The notes beneath the pieces are model-generated. The model did not search any database and had not been told where the DNA came from. It saw only the letters and a program-made list of their open reading frames with translations. Source: Zygnema cylindricum (taxonomy: Eukaryota > Streptophyta > Zygnematophyceae > Zygnematales > Zygnemataceae). Taken from it: a stretch of DNA of 13,645 nt. The translations under genes and the position numbers were made by a program. This document shows, in pieces, positions 1 through 7,647 of this stretch; the first letter of the stretch is position 1; the number at the start of each line of letters is the position of its first letter. The stretch covers positions 1-13,645 of the forward strand of contig JBBHKE010002113.1 in NCBI GenBank assembly GCA_037447655.1. The letters are read 5' to 3'.

Positions 1-189
1 ATATGGAAATATCCATACTCGAGCCGCCCGTAATAAATGGGTACGGACCCGCCAGTCTCAACATCGAGCTGGTGGCACAGTGGTAGTGCGTTCGCAGCTG
101 AAGTGAAAGGTCCCAGGTTCGAACCCTGGCCGGCTCAATTTTCCCAAGTGTGGGACATGCCGAATCCCGGATTTCTAGGAAATCTAACA
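1..189. repeat. Copy 1 of identical 189-bp repeat with internal tRNA-like sequence (candidate LTR end)
   Basis: This stretch is identical, base for base, to 7459-7647. Identity stops at 189/7647, where the sequence ends CTAACA on the plus strand, which is TGTTAG on the minus strand. TG...CA ends and the TGTTAG start fit an LTR border. The other end is cut by the window start, so true length is unknown. The flank after 189 immediately matches family R, in the loop region of an R hairpin, so this copy seems to have inserted into an R element. No polypurine tract is visible next to the border, so a complete LTR-element reading is not proven. Alternatives are a solo LTR, an unnamed tRNA-derived repeat, or a segmental duplication. 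Confidence 0.75.
66..136 (+). other. tRNA-like sequence (copy 1), probably tRNA-derived and not a translating tRNA
   Basis: A 71-nt cloverleaf folds here. The 7-bp acceptor stem is GAGCTGG with CCGGCTC (one G-T pair). The D arm is GCAC-AGTGGTA-GTGC, the anticodon arm is TTCGC-AGCTGAA-GTGAA, and the T arm is CCAGG-TTCGAAC-CCTGG. Pol III A box (TGGCACAGTGG) and B box (GGTTCGAACCC) are intact, and TTTT follows at 139-142. T8, A14, G18, G19, A21, T54, T55, C56, A58 and C61 are present. Positions 32 and 33 are A and G instead of a pyrimidine and the near-invariant U33. The formal anticodon would be CTG. The missing U33 and the repeated setting argue for a SINE-like or tRNA-derived sequence. Confidence 0.7.
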
Positions 190-550
190 GCTGTACCTTG
201 TTGTCCTGTACACTGTTTCTATTGGTCTAGGGTTTAGTAGTAGGTAGTTGTGAATAGGCAGACCAAGACTTATTGAAATTTAGGCACCTCTCTTTGAGAG
301 AGCTTGTACCTATAAAGGTCATCTTCGACCATGCATAACTTACTGCTCAAGGGAGCAAATTTAGAGATTCTTTTTGCGCCTTACCAGGGGAGTTGGGCCC
401 TCCTAGGGGTGAGCTTTGTCAGAACACTTGTCTGACCAGGTGGCTTTTATTTGGTATGAAATTCAAAAGGGGAAATTTTATCCTATAGGTTTCATATAAG
501 TTGGATACTCTGTGGGCCAATGGAGGTCATCGAGTTACATTTCATTGGGA
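190..550 (+). repeat. Family R repeat, copy 1 (5'-truncated)
   Basis: Homologous to 5148-5655 (plus) and to the reverse complement of about 3010-2685. Shared landmarks are the TAGGGTTTAGTAGTAGGTAG block at 228-247, a TATAAAGGTC block at 311-320, GAGCAAAT at 353-360, and a TGGGCCAATGG-like block near 513-523. The beginning of the family is missing because the 189-bp repeat abuts at 190. Hairpins SL0 (317-330) and SL1 (344-357) are kept; SL2 and SL4 are lost and SL3 is partly kept with an AGGG loop. Relative to copy 2 it has a deletion of roughly 100 bases after position 470. No protein is recognised. Confidence 0.65.
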
Positions 551-2036
551 TGCACATGCATCCACTCAAAAGGTATGAGTTTAATGGCATTTGTATAATA
601 TATAGTATTCCATAAGTGCATGAAACACACACGGTTATGGTAGCATTTTGTTCGTGATTTGGTGTTGCAAAGGAAATGAAAATCAATTATTTTCTTATGG
701 TGAAAAAAGGAGCATCCTTACTTACTATAGGTGTTAATTGTGGTGTTTTTATGAAACGACAACACTAAATTAGGGTTAGTATGATGTATAGGTGGATTTC
801 CACATTAAGAGTGGGAATGTAAAGATGCAATACGTGAATCGGCGCATCTGCCGTATTCGCTTTATTTGCGACGTAGTACTTGGTACCGTGTTCGGAGTAA
901 TGCATAAGGTTTTTGTTAAATTTTATGTTTGTTGATTGGTCGTTGTTGTATGGTATTGATAGTTGAAAGTAATTTATTATTTTAAGAAGTCGGTTGGAAG
1001 TATTATGGATAGTAAGTTGTCGAGCCCATTCTTGTGAGGGTTCAATCAAAATTGGAGGAATGGAAAACAAACCGTAAGCACCCTCCACTAACTTTTCATA
1101 CGAGGCCCACGCTTGGTCTTGAAGTTATGGCGCTCCAATTGAGGTATTGGAGAATCTGCGTGTAAAATCTGTACATCACGGGTTAGTGCGGAATGCAATT
1201 TTCTTCTACCATCCATAAAATCATATGGAATCTTGTAGTGCATGTGAGTATCCATATGTTTCATTCTCGAAGTCCAACGGCCCGGGGTAGACGGTGATGA
1301 TTCAACCTGCTACTCCTCGCTCGAAGGAGGTGAGGAGTTGAAATAAGCTTTCCAAACACTACTTATATAGTAATGTTTCACTTATGAATATTAATAATAT
1401 CAGTATTATGGAAAATCTAGACAAGGATTTTGTAATTTGAACGCGTTAGTTCTCTAAGATCATTGTGAGAGGAAGTTTAAGGATTTATAAATACTTTTTT
1501 GATAAAATGCTACATTGTGTACCGGAGTTAGTATGACGATAACAAAGTGTACGTCATACTTTAGATGGTACTATGCAAACATAAGCTATTGGTTACAGAA
1601 TGGTAGGTTAGAGTATGAACCAATTAGAATGAATAAAAACAGGAAGCATGGCAGCACGACGCGCGTCATGATGGAAGACAAAGGAATAAAAAATTAGACG
1701 ACTTTTATGCGACATGGAATTACGGAATGACCTAGTACAGTAAAGACATAACCGACCGTCGGATAGACACGATCGGACCGACGTTTAAGAAAAAAGAATC
1801 TACAAATGGGCCACAATCGTATTCAACATATAACAATAGATTTTATTTCCAAGAACGCGATGGTAATACCATCAAAGTACAAAACATTATTGTCACTAAA
1901 AATACCATGTTTCAAAGATACCTCGTCGGTGCAACTTTTCTACATCTTTTGGATTATCATAACTAATATATTAATGTGTTAAAATACCTTTTACGTTGAG
2001 AAATAGGGTTTGTGAGTTTGTACGCAACAGTAGAAA
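551..2036. other. Gene-free stretch, nothing recognised
   Basis: AT-rich sequence with many stops. A 107-codon minus-strand frame (1088-765) has no motif I recognise and a Leu/Ile/Asn-rich composition expected of AT-rich non-coding DNA. A small stem (CTCCTC at 1313-1318 with GAGGAG near 1332-1337) lies around 1313-1337. No RNA gene or clear element border is visible. Confidence 0.5.
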
Positions 2037-2038
2037 TA

Positions 2039-2577
2039 TACCGCGAATCGTTATTAGCGTCAATAACTTTAATTTGGGTGCTTAAAATTTTGATTTTTTT
2101 TTCAAATAGAATACATGGTTTTAATTTTTCCTTGACGTTCATTAAGGCACCGTACAAAATAGTGTAAAGCTTGAAAGTACAATAATATTTAAATAGTGTG
2201 ATGTACGGTCGATGTCAAGCCGTACATAAATCTACCTTTCTAAGTGAAAATTTACAAAAAATGAATTAAATCAGACGCGCACACATAGGAACGTGTGCTA
2301 AAAAAAACGGGATTAGTTTGACACGTAAACTAGTATGGTATATACGGATATTTTAAATTTGCGACGACGTACGATTTTTAATGTTTCGTACGGGTACATA
2401 TATTAATGTATATAATCGTACGTCGAATATTCTATTTTTGATGTTCCCAAATTAGCATTATCGCCGAAATTAGAATTCACCTCTTTTTTGAAAAATTTCA
2501 AATTCTTAATTAGCATCAAGTACGGTAAATTTTATTCAACATTATTTAAACTTTAACACTAATAACGATTCGCGGTG
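2039..2577 (-). mobile_element. TA-MITE copy A, 539 bp, Tc1/mariner-like
   Basis: The element is flanked by TA at 2037-2038 and 2578-2579. The left end TACCGCGAATCGTTATTAG and the right end, as reverse complement CACCGCGAATCGTTATTAG, form an approximately 25-bp terminal inverted repeat with about three mismatches. The whole element aligns to copy B (10586-11123) in reverse orientation, at nearly the same length (539 and 538 bp) and by eye at roughly 85% identity. It holds internal hairpins such as TGTACGG...CCGTACA near 2201-2226 and GCACAC...GTGTGC near 2279-2298. There is no transposase, so it is non-autonomous. The TA duplication and TIR suggest a Tc1/mariner (Stowaway-like) origin, though the TIR is not the usual Stowaway sequence. 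Strand is set relative to copy B as plus. Confidence 0.85.
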
Positions 2578-2684
2578 TACTTACGTCAACTTAATGCATA
2601 TCAAGTATAGTACCTTGTCAAATGATTTTGGCGTACTATTCCACTGTACCATTACGTAGTATACAATGTTCTGATTGGACAAGT

Positions 2685-3330
2685 AGTGCAACTGTGAGAC
2701 CTCTATAAGTCCTCAGAGTAGGCAACTCACACGAAGCCTTTAGGATAACCCTGACCCCTTTGTGTTTCAGCAAGAATACCTACCACCCTGGCACACAAAA
2801 ACTCTGACCACCTTCACCCTTGTGAAGGCAAGACTCCCCTGAGTCGATAGCAAAAAAAATCTCTGAATTTGCTCCCCTGGGCAATAAGTTATAGAGGGTC
2901 AAAGTTGACCTTTTGTACAGAAGCTCTTTGGGAGAGAGGGTCCAATCTACCAAATTTTTCTAAGTCCTATCTCTCTCTAAAACTCTATCTATCGATGTAC
3001 GGCAGCAATCTTATTATTGTGTCATACAGAAAGGTACACGTGCCGGTGTACTTTCTGTACGTAGATTGTACGACATGGCCAAAAAGTCGACACATGTCAT
3101 ATCGGGATTTGTTTCCGTAATCCTTAGAGATGCCAAAATCCAATGTCATGGTGCCACGTGTCATCCGATTTGGCGATGACCACAAACCGCCGAAATCCTC
3201 TTCCGCGATCTCGGCATTCATTCTGGTCGTCCGATTAAATGCAGATTTCCAATCTTAGCCGTCATAAATTAATGGGCACTATTCGTTTTGCTAACGAAAC
3301 AAATGCGCGGTACTTGTTTCTTATCCGTAC
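2685..3330 (-). repeat. Family R repeat, copy 3 (minus strand)
   Basis: The reverse complement aligns with 4885-5655. Matching blocks include a CATTAAT...ATCGGACG block (near 3280-3220), TTCGGCGG and ACGTGGC.CC (near 3195-3150), CATGTCGTACAAT (3080-3068) and the GAGCAAATTC hairpin region (2876-2865). It holds the best preserved hairpin series: a 13-bp stem with one bulged G (3026-3058), SL0 (2897-2910), SL1 (2869-2884), SL2 (2832-2845), SL3 (2811-2828) and SL4 (2782-2794). The 3' end near TACTCTGAGGAC (2722-2711) matches copy 1 around 506-517. No coding frame is conserved among copies. Borders are approximate. Confidence 0.65.
3026..3058. other. Long hairpin in family R copy 3
   Basis: ACAGAAAGGTACAC (3026-3039) and GTGTACTTTCTGT (3046-3058) pair over 13 bp with one bulged G and the 6-nt loop GTGCCG. 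The equivalent region of copy 2 (5123-5159) also folds, with GTACAATAAGTAC and GTACCTTCTTGTAC, so the fold is kept while the sequence has changed. Confidence 0.7.
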
Positions 3331-3544
3331 CCTAATCCGTATTTTATATAACCGAATCTATGTATCCAGTAAATAGCTACTGTTAAATAAATTTGTCGAC
3401 ATGGAAATATTTCTAGATTTATCAAACCCTATATGTCTTAACTCTAGTCTTAGACTAAACGGCTAAAACTACCAGCTATTGTCAGTTTGACGGAAGATAA
3501 GTACCAAGATCAAATCTTGCTTCCGACATATACTCTTTTAGTAA

Positions 3545-3590
3545 ATCAACTAATCTACTACCCGTATATCAACTAATCTACTACCCGTAA
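3545..3590. repeat. Two tandem copies of a 23-bp unit
   Basis: ATCAACTAATCTACTACCCG starts both units, at 3545 and 3568. The units differ only at the last base. On the minus strand they lie just after the start codon of the 5'-block at 3615 and inside its short frame. Confidence 0.85.
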
Positions 3591-3604
3591 ATCTCCGGAT
3601 AACA

Positions 3605-3745
3605 TAGGCAGCCATGGCTCTAGCTTCCTCTCCAACTTTCAGTGAGTGCAACAAGTGTGGGAGTTGAAGAGAGGATTTAGAGGCAGATTGCCTCGGCTTC
3701 TTTTCTACATTATATTTTAGACCTAGAAAATACTAAAAGAACCAT
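3605..3745 (-). other. 5'-block copy A2: leader-like segment ending in an ATGGCTGCC start context
   Basis: Read on the minus strand, it begins GTATTTTCTAGGTCTA (about 3729) and reaches GCCATGGCTGCC with ATG at 3615-3613. It matches 6155-6295 well (CACTTGTTGCACTCACTGAA against CACTTGTCGCAGTCACTGAA) and more weakly 4555-4680. The start codon opens a 21-codon frame beginning MAAYVIRRF, similar to MAATLFRRR at 4673. It lies upstream of R copy 3 in the same orientation, as block A1 lies upstream of R copy 2. It could be a captured 5'UTR plus first exon of an unrecognised host gene, or simply part of the element. Confidence 0.4.
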
Positions 3746-4540
3746 CAATTTCTACAAGTAGGCAATGTTTTGGTTTATTTGTATAAATCTTAGGACTATG
3801 TTATAATTTTGTATACCTTTTGTAAGGTTTCAAAAACGCAATTGTGCATTATTATAAATATTGACAGGGCAATATCTCTAAAGCTATTTGGGCTTTTCGC
3901 ATGAGACTTGGTAAATCATTTTCACAAGCGGTATTTTACACTTGGGTGGGGGGTTTTGCGATCTAGATTGCATTTGGCAATATCAATAAATTGTTGTTTG
4001 AAAGGTATTTTGTAAGTGCTTCTGCTAAGTGTTTTGTTACGACTCATGCTTCCTCGTCGCCAAATGTCACATAACAACACAAAACCACAATGAAATGCTT
4101 CCAATGAATAGTTACCTTCCCAACTAGATTATTTAAACCATGACCACACACACACCAAAATAAAGGCATATTGCAAAGAGAGATGAGGGAAATGAACTCA
4201 ATGAACTCCATAGCTCCCTTTTGTCCCCAAACTGAAGGCTCCCTTCTTAAAAAAAAAATCCTCCTCTCAACCTACTTTTTTCCCTCAGCTTAACTCATAA
4301 ACATAAATGCGACTGTAAATCCACGTAGCTAGTGAGATGATAGTGGAGGTTGAATTACTCGTTAGCATGAAGCTCGGTGTTACAATATGAACAAAACTAA
4401 AAATCCTTGCTATCTTTGAGTTCTCTTATGTTATTTTCTCTATGATTCCGAGTTAGTACGGATGATGTGGTTCAATCACAACCCAACGATTTTCTATGCT
4501 AATACGTTATGGCTGCGTTGAAGTCTTTCCATCCATTTGT
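3746..4540. other. Gene-free stretch, nothing recognised
   Basis: AT-rich DNA without a supported gene. A G run at 3943-3954, an A run near 4250-4258 and a CA-rich spot at 4145-4156 are the only visible irregularities. The 60-codon minus frame ending at 3922 has no recognisable motif. Confidence 0.45.
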
Positions 4541-4690
4541 TGTTGAAATTTATGTATTTTCTAGGTCTATATTGGAAAAATAAATAGAGTGTTGGAAAAA
4601 CGTAATTAATGGTTCACTTCTATATTTTAGTTAGAATGTAAAGAGAGAGAAAGAGAGGACTAAAGGCAGGCCATGGCTGCTACATTGTTT
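4541..4690 (+). other. 5'-block copy A1 with ATGGCTGCT start context
   Basis: TGTTGAAATTTATGTATTTT followed by CTAGGTCTA matches 6144-6172 (TGTTGAAATTTAAGTATTTT, CTTGGTCTA). The middle is diverged and partly purine-rich. ATG at 4673-4675 opens a 22-codon frame beginning MAATLFRRR. Within it, GAAGGTATTTTA (about 4711-4722) resembles an exon-GT boundary, which would suit a first exon followed by an intron. The frame is too short to identify, and the exon reading is inference. Confidence 0.35.
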
Positions 4691-4747
4691 AGAAGGAGGC
4701 AGAATGAATCAGAAGGTATTTTACTAGTTTTAGCAAAATAGTGTTTC

Positions 4748-4810
4748 TGGCCGGATTTGAACCGGGGTCTACATACTATGTAGACCTATGCCTTAACCAT
4801 TAAGGCACTA
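4748..4810 (-). other. tRNA-like sequence on the minus strand (degenerate, SINE-head-like)
   Basis: On the minus strand, TGCCTTAATGGTTAAGGCA forms a D-arm-like stem-loop and A box, and CCCGGTTCAAATCCGG forms a T arm with a good B box (GGTTCAAATCC). The anticodon arm is over-extended: GGTCTACAT and ATGTAGACC pair over 9 bp with only AGT between. The acceptor stem pairs only partly (TTTC with GAAA). It is therefore a tRNA relic or the head of a SINE rather than a working tRNA gene. No SINE tail is evident. Confidence 0.55.
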
Positions 4811-4838
4811 ACGAAAGGATACACATTTTATGTTTCAC

Positions 4839-4857
4839 GCATATATATATATATATT
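4839..4857. repeat. AT dinucleotide repeat
   Basis: About eight to nine AT units, next to the minus-strand tRNA-like sequence and just before family R copy 2. Confidence 0.85.
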
Positions 4858-4884
4858 GATCTAAAGGACTAATTCGCAGCAGAC

Positions 4885-5655
4885 TAACGAAAACGCGCAT
4901 TAATCAATTAATGCATTGAAGCGAATCGAAGCCGTATAAATACAACTGATCGGACGGCCACCATTACAGCCGCCACCCACAATAAGCTTTCGGCGGCCTT
5001 TGGAGATAGCCTCACGTGGTGCCACGTGGCGCCACATTATTTGATATCGGAGAAGATGGGAGGAGGAACAATGGCTTCCGATTTGGCAAATGTCACCTTG
5101 TAGACCATGTCGTACAATGGTCGTACAATAAGTACATCGCCTATCGTACCTTCTTGTACTATATATTGTTCCTATTGAACTAGGGTTTAGTAGTAGGTAG
5201 TCGTGAGTAGGCAGACCAAAACTTAGTGATATTTAGGTACCTCTCTCTAAAAGAGCTTGTAACTATAAAGGTCATCTTTGACCAGCCATAACTTAATGCT
5301 CGGGTGAGCAAATTCAGTAATTCTTTTTGCTGCGGACTCAAGGGAGTCCAAGCTACACACGGGTGTAGTCGGTCAGAGTCTTTGCGTGCCAGGGTGGCAC
5401 TTATTCAGTGGGAAACTCAAAGTGCGGAATATTGTCCAAAAACCATATTCAAGCTTTGCATTCTGTGGTGGAACTGAGCACACAAAAGGTCTTCTCTTCA
5501 CAGGGGGGAAGGTGTATTGGGGTTCTTATTGTTAAAGGATCATTTATTTGGGTTTATATCAACTTGGAGTCAGCACTATCTAGATTAGCTTCTTTTGGAT
5601 CTGCGAATTATGTGGGCAATGGAGCCCATAGAGTTTCATTTGTACCTCATTAGAC
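4885..5655 (+). repeat. Family R repeat, copy 2 (most complete plus-strand copy)
   Basis: Aligns with copy 1 (190-550) and with the reverse complement of copy 3 (3330-2685). It has a TATA-like GCCGTATAAATAC at 4931-4943, ACGTG-core repeats at about 5013-5029 (CACGTGG twice), the hairpin at 5123-5159 and the TAGGGTTTAGTAGTAGGTAG block at 5181-5200. Hairpins SL0 to SL4 follow between 5270 and 5400. An 81-codon frame from 5408 (VELSTQKVF..., ending in SFVPH) looks protein-like by composition but is not conserved as a frame in the other copies, so I treat it as non-coding. No transposase, gag or pol is recognised; the element type is unknown. Confidence 0.65.
5270..5400 (+). other. Series of five short hairpins (SL0-SL4) in family R
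   Basis: SL0 is GGTCA-TCTT-TGACC (5270-5283). SL1 is TGCTC-GGGT-GAGCA (5297-5310). SL2 is GGACTC-AAGG-GAGTCC (5334-5349). SL3 is CTACAC-ACGG-GTGTAG (5353-5368). SL4 is GTGCC-AGGGT-GGCAC (5386-5400). Most loops are four bases with a GG. In copy 3, SL3 is CCTTCAC-AAGG-GTGAAGG, so both arms changed together, and SL4 is TGCC-AGGGT-GGTA, a paired G-T change. This pattern suggests a structured transcript, but rests on three copies. Confidence 0.55.
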
Positions 5656-6143
5656 CTATCGTCGATAATATACTATCGTTCCTTATATTTACCTTATGAA
5701 TGAACAAGCTCAAAACATGAAAGGGTGATTATTCGATTTGGGCAAAGTAGTTACGCCCTTGTCACCATGGAGGCGTATGCCCTACAGTGGAAGCATGCAT
5801 TTGTTAGGTCAAAAGGCTAGCAGAATCCTTTTGAATTTGCTTCTCACGGTTTGATTATTCCCCTTTTACGCTCCTCAACCTATCTTAAGGTATGCCGGAG
5901 CTTGTAACAAACGTGTTATGGCCCTTTTGACAGCAAAATGCCACTAACTAAATTGTGTCTATACATACAAAGTCGCGAGGACATGGGTTGTCCAAATCCA
6001 CGTCCCAAAGACTTCCTACCGGCAAATGATCATTAAGTCTACCATTGGGAGGGAACAGGGGTTCCGCGGATGTCGGGAGCTTCTCGCTCGTCGTGAGATT
6101 AATGAGTGATGTTGACAATGATCATATTCTGTATAGTGTTTAA
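5656..6143. other. Gene-free stretch after family R copy 2
   Basis: No gene or element border is recognised. It may be the continuation of the R element, because it connects R copy 2 to another 5'-block at 6144, but neither copy 1 nor copy 3 clearly aligns here. Confidence 0.35.
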
Positions 6144-6295
6144 TGTTGAAATTTAAGTATTTTCTTGGTCTAGAGATTGTAAAATAAAAAGGCAAAAAGG
6201 GGACATTGACAACCTACCTCTAACTCTTCACTCAAGTCCCCCACTTGTCGCAGTCACTGAAGACTTGAAGAGGAGTTAGATCCATGGCTGCCTAG
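6144..6295 (+). other. 5'-block copy A3, start codon followed at once by a stop
   Basis: Matches 3745-3605 (minus) through the segment around CACTTGTCGCAGTCACTGAA and GGAGTTAGATCCATGGCTGCC. ATG at 6284-6286 is followed by GCT GCC TAG, so its frame is dead. Just downstream, CTGTCCA-AAG-TGGACAG (6297-6313) is a perfect 7-bp hairpin. About 20 bases after it the 17-nt T run begins. Confidence 0.4.
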
Positions 6296-6333
6296 GCTGT
6301 CCAAAGTGGACAGGAAAGCAATTCTTAATAGAG

Positions 6334-6350
6334 TTTTTTTTTTTTTTTTT
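6334..6350 (-). repeat. 17-nt T run (A tract on the minus strand)
   Basis: On the minus strand this A tract follows directly after the degenerate gag sequence (7400 down to 6351). That would fit a polyadenylated retrocopy inserted in the minus orientation. A random homopolymer is the alternative. The nearest candidate duplication, GGAAAGCAAT (6312-6321) against GAAAAGCAAT (about 7267-7276), lies inside the gag frame, so it is not convincing. Confidence 0.6.
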
Positions 6351-6444
6351 CATCAAAATAATGTTATTAACTCTGGTATTAGCAAATACTCAGTGATAAA
6401 CGCCAACAGATTTTATATGTGCTTTTATGCACCATCATCATTCC

Positions 6445-7400
6445 ACATTAAGTCAAGTACACGCCATACTTCCAGCATACCCGGAATTGGTAATGCCTTC
6501 CAGGATCACCTTCGCCAGCGACTACCAGCAAATACAAAGTTGCAACGAGGACAGCAAACACAGCCTGGACAAACATTTCCAAGATCCTCATCCAAATCAT
6601 CACATCACATGATAATTTTCTTAAACATGAACTTTGATTAAAAATGCTAATCATTTTCCGTTGTAGTCAATACAAAAATATCTCTGCCCAACTTCGAATC
6701 AACTGGGAGTTTCATAAGTAGTGTATTAATCTTACTCTCCTTAGATTCTACATATCCCGCACTAGTAAGCTCAACATATAACGCAGCAATATCATTGCAA
6801 AACTCTATCATGTTACCGCCTTTATAAACGTAGGCATCTATTTCCTGTTTTACTAATTGCTGCCTCTGAATAGTCTCACTCTTATAAATCTGAATTAGTG
6901 CTTCCCATATTTCTGAAGACTTGGTTAGACTTAAAAGAGTGATAGCTATCGACTTAGACACATATCTAAGTATGAGATGTTTTGCTATAGTGTTTTTGTA
7001 TTCCCATATTTTCCTGTCATTTTCTTCAATTTAAATCCTTACATGTAATACCATAGCTGAGAGCCTAGCTCCCCTCACCATAGGTGTCCCTTTTTCCTTC
7101 TCCCCTATTTTCCCATCCACGGAAAGATTTTTCCTTTCACCTTCCGTTGCATTTGAACTCCGGTTGATATTCTGGGCAGCCTCAGATGAATCTCCATCGT
7201 AAGCTCCTCCAAAGCCAGGTGGCGGACATCTCACTTGTCCCGAAATTATTCCCCATAAGTGCTTCTCGAAAAGCAATCCCGCCATTGTAAACTCCCAAGG
7301 ACTAAAGGTTTCCAAAAACCAACACTCCCCCAAACCTTTAGACTCTCTCAGCCACTAAGTCCACATTATTCCCTTCTCCCCTTTGTTCAACTGGTACCAT
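6445..7400 (-). pseudogene. Broken Ty1/copia-type gag
   Basis: Gag forms the capsid of LTR retrotransposons and binds their RNA. Read leftward, a possible start ATG at 7400-7398 gives MVPVEQRGEGNNVDLVAERV and then a stop. A shifted frame carries a DUF4219-like segment (FSPWEFTMAGLLFEKHLWGI, about 7306-7247). After a 60-residue linker comes an in-frame TAA at 7030-7028, then a UBN2-like segment (IWEALIQIYKSETIQRQQLV, with EF, L..LP spacing; about 6980-6690). Another frameshift lies near 6650. A degenerate zinc knuckle follows at 6486-6445: FRVCWKYGVYLT, a stop, then Cys, with the first Cys read as Phe and His as Val. At least one stop and two frameshifts make it non-functional. No protease, integrase or reverse transcriptase follows. 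The linker is longer than usual for the family, and may be an insertion or a local feature of this lineage. Confidence 0.75.
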
Positions 7401-7458
7401 TGCTTCCGCTAACGTTACTGTTGGATTGGCACGTGAAGCCGGTCCAAAACGGGGTAGA

Positions 7459-7647
7459 ATATGGAAATATCCATACTCGAGCCGCCCGTAATAAATGGGT
7501 ACGGACCCGCCAGTCTCAACATCGAGCTGGTGGCACAGTGGTAGTGCGTTCGCAGCTGAAGTGAAAGGTCCCAGGTTCGAACCCTGGCCGGCTCAATTTT
7601 CCCAAGTGTGGGACATGCCGAATCCCGGATTTCTAGGAAATCTAACA
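7459..7647. repeat. Copy 2 of identical 189-bp repeat (candidate 5' LTR of the gag remnant)
   Basis: Identical to 1-189 and ending at the same base. On the minus strand it starts TGTTAGATTT, and the gag remnant lies 59 bases past its visible shared part, where a 5' LTR would be expected. If it is an LTR, its end may lie near 7401, where the minus strand reads GGAAGCA. A TGGTACCAG next to it resembles the initiator-methionine PBS (TGGTATCAG), but that stretch may equally be the gag start codon (ATGGTACCA). Because copy 1 is cut by the window edge, the left limit of the shared sequence cannot be set. Confidence 0.75.
7524..7594 (+). other. tRNA-like sequence (copy 2)
   Basis: Identical to 66-136: full cloverleaf, A and B boxes, TTTT at 7597-7600, and the same loss of U33. 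It runs opposite to the neighbouring gag remnant. If the host repeat is an LTR, this would be a tRNA-like unit inside an LTR, in antisense to the element. Confidence 0.7.

Noticed and set aside
37-237. 66-codon frame over the 189-bp repeat, repeated at 7495-7701
   Set aside because: It translates the tRNA-like sequence. Its repetition reflects DNA identity, not protein conservation.
765-1088. 107-codon minus-strand frame
   Set aside because: No recognisable motif, AT-driven composition, and no flanking gene structure.
5408-5653. 81-codon frame with protein-like composition in family R copy 2
   Set aside because: Copy 1 shares only a short NG.HRV.F stretch in frame, and copy 3 aligns at the DNA level with stops and shifts, so coding is not conserved.
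4541-6295. 5'-blocks A1 and A3 as the two LTRs of one element
   Set aside because: They are too diverged in the middle, lack TG...CA borders at matching places, and A3 resembles A2 more than A1.
7388-7402. TGGTACCAG as a primer binding site for initiator-methionine tRNA
   Set aside because: It matches only the first nine bases with one change and coincides with a plausible gag start codon, so it is mentioned but not annotated.
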